From positions 1-18,420 of the forward strand of contig CAKSPU010000045.1 in assembly GCA_934486875.1 (NCBI GenBank): a stretch of 18,420 bases of DNA, written 5' to 3'. This stretch comes from an uncultured Oscillospiraceae bacterium. GTDB taxonomy: Bacteria; Bacillota; Clostridia; Oscillospirales; Ruminococcaceae. This document shows positions 1-5,837 of the stretch, piece by piece. A program made the translations under genes and the position numbers. Below the pieces are notes generated by a model. That model made no database searches. It was not told where the DNA came from and saw nothing but the letters and a program-made list of their open reading frames with translations. The first letter of the stretch is position 1, and each line of letters opens with the position of its first letter.

Positions 1-87
1 AGCCCATTCTGCGTCAGGTTGCTTTATAAAGCAACACTCCCTTGCCGGGCGCAAAGCCCGCCTGCGGTCGCTTTCCTAGACTGGGCT
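1..87. repeat. Structured intergenic element, branched foldback
   Basis: The first 87 bases can fold almost completely. Bases 1-10 pair with 78-87 (AGCCCATTCT against AGACTGGGCT, one mismatch), 11-13 pair with 69-71, and 15-17 pair with 62-64. Inside sit a perfect 18-base palindrome at 18-35 (GTTGCTTTATAAAGCAAC) and a hairpin at 46-60 (CGGGC, loop GCAAA, GCCCG). Closure by near-perfect terminal inverted repeats suggests a small non-coding repeat or MITE-like element, or an RNA structure at the end of an upstream transcript. There is no T-run typical of a terminator. It begins at the window edge, so its true left end is unknown. Confidence 0.45.
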
Positions 88-99
88 TATTTCATCTGT

Positions 100-133
100 C
101 GGCTTTATCTATAGAACAATTGGTTATTAGTAT
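100..133 (+). repeat. Palindrome-family repeat, copy 1 (single arm)
   Basis: These 34 bases are the exact reverse complement of 5771-5804. They begin CGGCTTTATCTATAG and end GGTTATTAGTAT. Only one arm of the palindrome seen at 5771-5837 is present. The right end runs into TATAAT at 131-136, which resembles a -10 box, but no fitting -35 is visible. A start from it would leave a leader of only about a dozen bases before the GTG at 157. It lies just ahead of the exporter operon. Confidence 0.7.
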
Positions 134-156
134 AATCTACGGAAAGGAAGATACGG

Positions 157-2205
157 GTGAAAAAAAACAATCATAAAAAGCTTATCATAGCCTCGGCGGC
201 AGTTCTTATCGCAGCAGGTGCGGGAGCGGCGGTATATGCGGCATCAAACGCTTCTGCCGACAGCGATACCGAAACAGGCTATCGTGAATACAGCGTCTCA
301 AAGGGAGACATAACCGTTGGTGCGGAGGAAAGCGGAACGGTTTCCATCGAGCGTGAATATGTAACATTCCCCTGCGCTGCGGAGGTGTGGGAGGTCTGCG
401 TCAAGGAGGGCACCGCCGTAAAAGAGGGTGACCTGCTCTTAAAGCTCTCACCCGATGATATTGCCGATGCCAAGGAGGAGCTTGAAAGCGCTGTGACAAC
501 CGCAAAGCTGGAGCTTGAAAGCGCCAGGCAGGAGCAGTCCTCAAAGCTCCTTGAAGCAAAGCAGACCCTTGAAAGCTCTCTCGAAAGCGGCAGCACAGCC
601 GAATCCGATTACAGCCTTTACATAACCAAAAGCACCGCTTCCGCACAGGCTCTGAACAAGCAGCTTGAAAGCCTTAAAAAGGAGCTTGCGGAATACACAG
701 AGCTTAAGGAAACATATCCCGATGATTATGCGGAGCTTTGCGAATATGAGGATAAGCTCACCGAATATCAGAATAAGTACAAGGAAATGGAAAAGCAGTA
801 CAGAGCATATCAGAAGATCGACAGCGAAAATTCTGCGGCTCTCGATGCAATAAAGACCGAGTATGAAAATTACACCGAAAAAATTTCCGATACATATAAA
901 AATATCACCGAGCTGAAAAAGAATTACGATGATGCAAAGACTGCATATGAAAAGGCGCAGGAGGATTATGACACCGCCAAGGAAAACTATGACAAGGGAA
1001 ATTCAAGCAGCACCATCATAGTGACCGACAGCACGACCACTTCAGAGACCGCAGCCGACACATCATCGGGCACATCGTCAGGCACTTCCGACCTTGCAAA
1101 CAAGCTTGCAAGTGCAAAGACCGCCCTTGATAAAGCCGCTTCCGCATACAATTCGGCAAATGTGGCATACTCGGGCTATTATCAGAAGCTTGACAGCGAG
1201 ATAAGCGACACTATCGAGGATTACGAGGAAAAAGTGGCAGCCGCTGAAAAGGTCGTCACCGCCCACGAAAAGATAACACAGGCATACAAGGAAGAGCTTG
1301 ATGATTACAACAGCGAGCTTTCCGATGTAAAGGAAGCCTACGAGGACAAAAAGTCCGACTTCACCGATGTTTACGGTCAGAACGATGCGGATTCCATAGA
1401 TGACAAGATCGACTCTCTCAACGACAGCATTTCCGAGACCGAGCTTTCCATAAAAACATCAGATGCCGAAAGCGGCAGCGAGCTTCTCAAAGCCCGTCAG
1501 GACGCAGACACAGCAATAGCAAAGGCGGATTCCGCTCAGACCGTATATGACCGGACCGCTGCAAGCCTTGAAAATCAGGTGAGCGAGGCGCAGAAAAAGT
1601 ATGATAATGCGGTCAAGGAATACGATGAATTTTGCAGCAGCGTTTCCGATGACGGTTCGGTCTATGCCGAATGCGACGGAATAATCTCCTCGGTGAATGT
1701 TTCCGACGGCGACAGCATTATGGCGAATATGAGCCTTGTAACGATAATGGACACAAGATATATTTACCTTTCCGCTTCCGTTTCCGAGGAGGATATCACC
1801 TCTCTTGAAAGCGATATGGAATGCTCCGTGAGCCTTACCGCCTTTGACGGCAAGAGCTTTACGGGTCATATCGACACCATTTCCGCCGAGCCCGCACGTT
1901 CCTCGGGCTCTGTCACATACACCGTCACCGTGAAGCTTGATGATGAAAGCGGGCTGAATGTCCGTGAGGGAATGTCGGGAGACATCACCTTTATCGAGGG
2001 CGGCGTGACCGATGTTATGTATGTCAATGTAAATGCCGTTACATTCAGGGACGGCACGTCTTATGTCAAGGTTTATGACGAAAACGGTCAGGTCACCGAA
2101 AAGGAAGTCACAACAGGATTTTCCGACGGAAGATATGTTGAGATAACCTCGGGCGTTTCCGCAGGCGAAAAGCTCCTTGCGGAGATCCAGCTCAGCGGAA
2201 AATGA
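157..2205 (+). CDS. HlyD/MacA-type membrane fusion protein of an ABC exporter
   Basis: Predicted adaptor subunit of a MacAB/YknXYZ-like ABC exporter, anchored in the cytoplasmic membrane and facing outwards. Residues 8-29 form an N-terminal membrane anchor. Residues 46-100 are the first half of a biotinyl-lipoyl-like domain (VWEVCVKEGTAVKEGDLLLKL). Residues of about 100-281 and 312-497 are Lys/Glu/Tyr-rich coiled coil, separated by a Ser/Thr-rich loop at 282-311. From about 499 the lipoyl second half (YAECDGIISSVNVSDGD) and beta-barrel domains follow. At 682 residues it is far longer than typical MacA (about 370), because of the hairpin. The start is GTG with GGAAAGG at 141-147. The permease follows after 25 bases. 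Family assignment is firm; the substrate is unknown. Confidence 0.9.
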   Translation: MKKNNHKKLIIASAAVLIAAGAGAAVYAASNASADSDTETGYREYSVSKGDITVGAEESGTVSIEREYVTFPCAAEVWEVCVKEGTAVKEGDLLLKLSPDDIADAKEELESAVTTAKLELESARQEQSSKLLEAKQTLESSLESGSTAESDYSLYITKSTASAQALNKQLESLKKELAEYTELKETYPDDYAELCEYEDKLTEYQNKYKEMEKQYRAYQKIDSENSAALDAIKTEYENYTEKISDTYKNITELKKNYDDAKTAYEKAQEDYDTAKENYDKGNSSSTIIVTDSTTTSETAADTSSGTSSGTSDLANKLASAKTALDKAASAYNSANVAYSGYYQKLDSEISDTIEDYEEKVAAAEKVVTAHEKITQAYKEELDDYNSELSDVKEAYEDKKSDFTDVYGQNDADSIDDKIDSLNDSISETELSIKTSDAESGSELLKARQDADTAIAKADSAQTVYDRTAASLENQVSEAQKKYDNAVKEYDEFCSSVSDDGSVYAECDGIISSVNVSDGDSIMANMSLVTIMDTRYIYLSASVSEEDITSLESDMECSVSLTAFDGKSFTGHIDTISAEPARSSGSVTYTVTVKLDDESGLNVREGMSGDITFIEGGVTDVMYVNVNAVTFRDGTSYVKVYDENGQVTEKEVTTGFSDGRYVEITSGVSAGEKLLAEIQLSGK

Positions 2206-2230
2206 TCTGCGAAAGGAATGGTCATAGATT

Positions 2231-3583
2231 ATGAAGCTCAGAGAACTTCTGAAAATGGTTTTTGTAAATATATTCTCCGGCAAATCCAAATGCGCACTTA
2301 CCTCCTTGGGAATAGTTGCAGGCTCTGCCACCATTGTGCTGGTAATAGCCGTGGGACAGGGCGGCAAGGCTGATGTTGCGGAGCAGTTCAAGAACCTGAG
2401 CGCAGGCGCAATCGAGATATCAGCAGGTCAGAGCGCAGATGCCATAATGGAGGGAATGCAGGGCGGGCCCGGCGGAGGAGGAGGTCCCGACTTTGGCGGC
2501 GGAATGCCCGATTTCGGCAGTATGCAGATGCCTTCGGGAGGGGGCTTTCCATCAGGAGGCAGATCTCCGGGCGGCGGCGGAGGCGGTTCATTTGAGCCCT
2601 CCGTAACAGGCGGAGTTACCCTCACCGAGGAAGATGTTGAGGACATTGCCGCAGTAGTTCCCGGAATAGAATCCATATCAATTCTTGCAAGCGGCGATGC
2701 TGCGGTGGACGGCGGCGACCTTGAGGAAGAAACCGATTATACCGCCGTGGGAGTTGCTCCCGAATATGCGGAGATATCAAATCTCACAGTAAAGTACGGT
2801 GAATTTTTCGATGATGAAGCCGAAGAGGACTGCTCAAAGGTATGCGTCCTCGGCTACAAGACCGCTCAGAGCATTTTCGGCGCAGCATATCTTGCCACAG
2901 GTGAGAACATTTCCATTGAGGGCAAGAATTACGAGGTCATAGGCGTTCTCGATTCAATGGGAACGGTGTCCTCGGGAATAAGCCCCGATGAAGCTATATA
3001 TATCCCCTACTCCACAGCGAAAAAGTACGTTTTCGGCAGCAGCATACAGCCGAAAATATCAGCAGTTGCCTCTGACGTGAATGATGTCCGGAACGTTATG
3101 GACAACATCGAAGCGGTGCTAACCCAGAATTATCTCGACGCAAAATTCACCATAACCGATGCGGGCAGCGAAATGGAAGCGGCTCAGAAATCCGCAAACA
3201 CCCTCCAGACGCTTCTCATAGCCGTTGCATCTATCGTGTTCGTGGTGGGCGGCATAGGAATTATGAACGTGCTTTTCGTTACAGTCCGTGAGCGCACGGG
3301 TGAGATCGGACTTTTAAAGGCTCTCGGCTGCAAAAAGGGCGTTATCCTCAGTGAATTTCTTCTTGAAGCAGGCGTTATCGCCCTCTTCGGCGGAGCGGTC
3401 GGCGTTGGTCTCGGCTATCTGCTCATACCCGCAGTGGAGCTGACGGGAACAAGAGCCGAGCCCGTTGCAATGGCAGGAGTCCTTTCACTTATCTTTGCGG
3501 TGGGAACAGGCACACTTTTCGGATTTTACCCCGCTCTCAAAGCCTCAAGGCTCACACCTATCGAAGCCCTCGGCAGCGAATAA
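2231..3583 (+). CDS. MacB/FtsX-type ABC transporter permease with Gly/Met/Pro-rich insert
   Basis: Membrane subunit of the exporter, without a fused ATPase domain. Transmembrane helix 1 lies at about 20-42, a MacB-like outer domain at about 43-320, and three C-terminal helices at about 325-350, 375-400 and 415-437. The FtsX core motif ERTGEIGLLKALGCKKG sits between helices 2 and 3, and the end is PALKASRLTPIEALGSE, as in MacB/LolC permeases. Residues of about 75-122 form a low-complexity tract (MQGGPGGGGG, GGMPDFGSMQMPSGGG) not needed for the fold; the related MPDFG motif occurs in the next gene's lipoprotein. The ribosome binding site AAAGGAA (2212-2218) is about 12 bases from ATG. The second gene of four in the operon. 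Confidence 0.9.
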   Translation: MKLRELLKMVFVNIFSGKSKCALTSLGIVAGSATIVLVIAVGQGGKADVAEQFKNLSAGAIEISAGQSADAIMEGMQGGPGGGGGPDFGGGMPDFGSMQMPSGGGFPSGGRSPGGGGGGSFEPSVTGGVTLTEEDVEDIAAVVPGIESISILASGDAAVDGGDLEEETDYTAVGVAPEYAEISNLTVKYGEFFDDEAEEDCSKVCVLGYKTAQSIFGAAYLATGENISIEGKNYEVIGVLDSMGTVSSGISPDEAIYIPYSTAKKYVFGSSIQPKISAVASDVNDVRNVMDNIEAVLTQNYLDAKFTITDAGSEMEAAQKSANTLQTLLIAVASIVFVVGGIGIMNVLFVTVRERTGEIGLLKALGCKKGVILSEFLLEAGVIALFGGAVGVGLGYLLIPAVELTGTRAEPVAMAGVLSLIFAVGTGTLFGFYPALKASRLTPIEALGSE

Positions 3584-3602
3584 TAAGGAGACATACATAA
3601 TT

Positions 3603-4172
3603 ATGAAAAAGAAAAATTTATTTGTAATTCTTTCCGTTCTCACACTTTACAGCACAGCTCTTGCAGGCTGCTCGGAAAGCTCGGAAAGATCCGATATGAC
3701 TGCCGAAACTGCGGCGGTGAACAACTATGTTCCCACAGCTGCGGACACCATCGTTACAGGCGAGGTAACAAAGATAACGGGCAACCGCATAACCCTTGCT
3801 CTGGGAAATATCACCGAGGACAGCAGCGCTCCCGATGAAAATTCGGGCAATGCTCCCGAGGCTGACGGAAATATGCCTGACTTTGGCAGAGAAAAGCCCG
3901 ATATGAACGGAGATATGCCCGATTTCGGCGGCGAGATGCCCGATATGAACGGCACACCTCCCGATATGGGCAATATGCCCTCAGGCAAGGGCGGACGAAA
4001 GAGCGCATCGGTGGAAAAAACCGGTGAGGAAGCGGAATACATTCTCCCCGTGGGTATGCCCATTGACGGACTCAGCGGCAGGAGCAATGATTATTCGGGT
4101 GTTTCCGCAGGCGATGTCATCACCCTTACGGTAAACGATCGGGGCAATGTCTGCGCAGCGGAGGTGAGCTGA
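3603..4172 (+). CDS. Small lipoprotein with Met-Pro-Asp repeats inside a split beta domain
   Basis: Predicted exported lipoprotein of 189 residues. The signal peptide ends in a lipobox, L20-A21-G22-C23, so Cys23 should be lipidated. Residues 48-73 (TGEVTKITGNRITLAL) and 144-189 (GDVITLTVNDRGNVCAAEV) resemble the two halves of a small DUF5666/OB-like beta domain. Between them is a low-complexity insert with two 14-residue repeats at 90-103 and 104-117 (NMPDFGREKPDMNG, DMPDFGGEMPDMNG) and a partial third to 128. The start at 3603 is supported by AAGGAG (3585-3590) and an immediate Lys-rich signal sequence; an upstream in-frame ATG at 3465 would overlap the permease by 119 bases. It lies between permease and ATPase, so an accessory role is likely but unproven. 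Confidence 0.8.
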   Translation: MKKKNLFVILSVLTLYSTALAGCSESSERSDMTAETAAVNNYVPTAADTIVTGEVTKITGNRITLALGNITEDSSAPDENSGNAPEADGNMPDFGREKPDMNGDMPDFGGEMPDMNGTPPDMGNMPSGKGGRKSASVEKTGEEAEYILPVGMPIDGLSGRSNDYSGVSAGDVITLTVNDRGNVCAAEVS

Positions 4173-4853
4173 GTGAGCGAACCTGTTATCCGAATGAGCG
4201 GCATTAAAAAAAGCTACAAAATGGGCGATACCACCCTTACAGTCCTCAAAGGCATAAGCCTTACCGTGAATGAGGGCGAGTTTCTTGCAATACTCGGTCC
4301 CTCAGGCTCTGGAAAATCCACCCTTATGAATATGATAGGCTGTATGGACAGCTTTGACGAGGGCGAGTATTATCTTTCGGGTCAGCCTGTCCACACGATG
4401 AATGACAATAAGCTCACCGATATCCGAAACGAATACATCGGCTTTATCTTCCAGAAATATCATCTTATTTCAAAGTATACCATTCTCAGAAATGTTATGA
4501 TGCCCCTGCTGATACGAGGCGAAGATGCGGCTGAAGCGGAGGTCAGGGCAAGGGAGCGGCTCATTCAGCTTGGAATGGGCGAACGAATGGATCACAAGCC
4601 CACGGAGCTTTCGGGCGGACAGCAGCAAAGGGCGGCGATCGCAAGAGCCCTTGTGGGAAATCCGAAGCTCCTCCTTGCCGACGAGCCCACAGGCGCACTT
4701 GACAGCGCAACTGGCAAAGAGGTATTGAAGCTTTTTGGGGAGCTGAACGAAAAGGGTCACACCATTGTTATGATAACCCACGACCTGAACGTTGCAAAAA
4801 GTGCGGGCAGGATAGTGCGTATAGTTGACGGTGAGCTTTTCGAGGACGCATAA
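4173..4853 (+). CDS. ABC transporter ATPase, MacB/LolD type
   Basis: Cytoplasmic nucleotide-binding subunit that powers the exporter encoded upstream. All ABC motifs are present: Walker A GPSGSGKS at 42-49, Q-loop in FIFQKYHLI, signature LSGGQQQR from 146, Walker B LLLADEP with D170/E171, and H-loop H203 in MITHD. Its 226 residues match the usual length for LolD/MacB-type ATPases. The GTG start directly follows the lipoprotein stop (TGA-GTG, no gap), with a strong GGAGGTGA at 4160-4167, indicating translational coupling. A hairpin at 4864 follows the stop. Family call is firm; the substrate cannot be told from the sequence. Confidence 0.95.
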   Translation: MSEPVIRMSGIKKSYKMGDTTLTVLKGISLTVNEGEFLAILGPSGSGKSTLMNMIGCMDSFDEGEYYLSGQPVHTMNDNKLTDIRNEYIGFIFQKYHLISKYTILRNVMMPLLIRGEDAAEAEVRARERLIQLGMGERMDHKPTELSGGQQQRAAIARALVGNPKLLLADEPTGALDSATGKEVLKLFGELNEKGHTIVMITHDLNVAKSAGRIVRIVDGELFEDA

Positions 4854-4863
4854 TACAAACCTA

Positions 4864-4912
4864 CCGCAGGGAAAGAATATTTCCCTGCGGTGCGTGATAT
4901 TATTAATTTTTT
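4864..4912 (+). terminator. Probable terminator of the exporter operon
   Basis: A perfect 11-bp stem, CCGCAGGGAAA (4864-4874) with TTTCCCTGCGG (4880-4890), closes a five-base loop 10 bases after the ATPase stop. The T-rich stretch comes only about 15 bases later (around 4905-4912), so this is not a fully canonical intrinsic terminator. It could also act as an mRNA 3'-end stabiliser. Confidence 0.6.
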
Positions 4913-4933
4913 ATAAACAGCAGGATTTTTTGC

Positions 4934-4962
4934 TTGACAGCCCCGTAAATATATGTTAGAAT
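4934..4962 (+). promoter_or_regulatory. Sigma-A-type promoter for the riboswitch-mntP transcript
   Basis: A perfect -35 TTGACA (4934-4939) is followed after exactly 17 bases by TAGAAT (4957-4962), five of six matches to TATAAT. The expected start near 4969 lies just before the riboswitch. Confidence 0.8.
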
Positions 4963-4974
4963 TAACGTACAATA

Positions 4975-5067
4975 TTTCCGTGGGGGAGTAATCTGCTTTA
5001 TATTTAAAGCGGCAAATCGACATACCGACTGCTTTCAGTCCGGTTTGCCTTAATTGATAAGACTCAC
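4975..5067 (+). promoter_or_regulatory. Manganese riboswitch, yybP-ykoY type
   Basis: The leader carries the hallmark GGGGAGTA (4983-4990) and an internal-loop sequence TCGACATACC (5017-5026), as in yybP-ykoY RNAs. Helices visible are GCTTTA/TAAAGC (4995-5010), GGCAAA/TTTGCC (5011-5016 with 5044-5049), GACTG/CAGTC (5027-5040), and a closing helix GTGGG (4980-4984) with CTCAC (5063-5067, one G-U pair). CTCAC is also part of the terminator stem that follows, so the two folds exclude each other. Mn2+ binding should favour the closing helix and read-through. This family is known to control Mn2+ exporters, and mntP lies directly downstream. Boundaries are by eye. Confidence 0.85.
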
Positions 5068-5123
5068 ATACAGATGAAGCTGAATTTTTTCGGCTTTATC
5101 TGTATGCGGGTCTTTTTATTTTT
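5061..5123 (+). terminator. Expression-platform terminator of the Mn riboswitch
   Basis: A long stem pairs bases 5061-5083 with 5090-5112 (GACTCACATACAG against CTGTATGCGGGTC at its base, with one G-U pair and one mismatch), with a T-rich loop. A T-run follows (TTTTTATTTTT, 5112-5123). The lower stem reuses CTCAC of the riboswitch closing helix, as expected for ligand-controlled attenuation before mntP. Confidence 0.85.
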
Positions 5124-5169
5124 CTGCGGACATAAATATACTATACAACCGTGAAAGGATTTTCAAGCT

Positions 5170-5727
5170 ATGGATATGATAACACTTTTCCTCATCGCCG
5201 TGGGACTCTCAATGGACGCATTTGCGGTGTCCGTCTGTAAGGGGCTGGCAACGCCCAGGTATAAGTTCAGATACTCCCTTATCTGCGGAGCGTGGTTCGG
5301 CGGATTTCAGGCGCTTATGCCTGCCCTCGGATATCTTCTGGGAGTAAATTTCAAAAGCTACATCACCGCCTTTGACCATTGGATAGCATTTATTCTCCTT
5401 GCGATAATCGGATTCAATATGATAAAGGAAGCTCTTTCAGATGATGAGGAGGGCGCTGACCCGTCATTTGCCCCCAAGACAATGCTTGTCCTTGCAGTTG
5501 CCACTGCTATCGACGCTCTTGCAGTTGGCGTGACCTTCGCATTCCTTGATGTAAACATCGTTGAAGCCGTAATTTTCATCGGTCTGTGTACATTTATCAT
5601 ATCCGCCGTCGGAGTGAAGATAGGCTCGGTATTCGGAACAAAGTACAAGTCCAAAGCAGAGCTTGCGGGAGGAATAATACTTATTGTTCTCGGTATCAAG
5701 ATACTTATTGAACATCTGCTGGGATAA
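5170..5727 (+). CDS. mntP: Manganese efflux pump MntP
   Basis: Six-helix membrane protein of the MntP (YebN) family that exports Mn2+ and protects from manganese excess. Its 185 residues match the family. The two family motifs with membrane-embedded aspartates are present: [15 protein letters not shown] (D16) in helix 1 and [11 protein letters not shown] (D115) in helix 4. Between the two halves lies an acidic cytoplasmic loop ([10 protein letters not shown]). The ATG at 5170 follows GAAAGGA (5152-5158). It is a single-gene transcript with its own promoter, a Mn2+ riboswitch in the leader and an intrinsic terminator after the stop. The riboswitch independently supports the function. Confidence 0.96.
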   Translation: MDMITLFLIAVGLSMDAFAVSVCKGLATPRYKFRYSLICGAWFGGFQALMPALGYLLGVNFKSYITAFDHWIAFILLAIIGFNMIKEALSDDEEGADPSFAPKTMLVLAVATAIDALAVGVTFAFLDVNIVEAVIFIGLCTFIISAVGVKIGSVFGTKYKSKAELAGGIILIVLGIKILIEHLLG

Positions 5728-5730
5728 AAT

Positions 5731-5770
5731 AATGCCGCTCCCGTTGCACCCAACGGAAGCGGCATTTTTT
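5731..5770 (+). terminator. Intrinsic terminator of mntP
   Basis: A stem of AATGCCGCT (5731-5739) with AGCGGCATT (5758-5766), one mismatch, then CCGTTG with CAACGG closes a CACC loop. TTTTTT follows at 5765-5770. The A-rich left side (AAAATAAT) could also give a T-run for the converging minus-strand permease transcript, so it may work in both directions. Confidence 0.9.
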
Positions 5771-5837
5771 ATACTAATAACCAATTGTTCTATAGATAAA
5801 GCCGAGGATTTGTCTATAGGTTAATTGTTTATTAGTA
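5771..5837. repeat. Palindrome-family repeat, copy 2 (both arms)
   Basis: A 67-base imperfect palindrome. The left arm starts ATACTAATAACCAATTG and the right arm ends TTAATTGTTTATTAGTAT; about 33 bases pair with a handful of mismatches around a GAGGA centre. The left arm (5771-5804) is the exact reverse complement of 100-133. The repeat abuts the mntP terminator and touches the permease stop codon (5838-5840). It has the look of a palindromic extragenic repeat or MITE remnant. Confidence 0.75.

Noticed and set aside
1..87. tRNA or tmRNA-like gene
   Set aside because: The arm lengths do not fit a cloverleaf, and no T-loop GTTCRA motif or CCA-type end is present.
131..136. TATAAT ahead of the first exporter as its main promoter
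   Set aside because: No acceptable -35 at 16-18 bases, and transcription would start inside the ribosome binding site.
1459..2391. 310-codon open frame antisense to the adaptor and permease genes
   Set aside because: It mirrors real coding sequence, has no recognisable domain and no ribosome binding site; it results from the codon bias of the plus-strand genes.
3465..4172. Longer lipoprotein starting at ATG 3465
   Set aside because: It would overlap the permease by 119 bases; the start at 3603 has AAGGAG and begins directly with a signal peptide and lipobox.
5089..5101. TCGGCTTTATCT in the Mn-riboswitch terminator as a further palindrome-family repeat copy
   Set aside because: Only about 12 bases match copy 1, and they are explained by pairing within the terminator stem.
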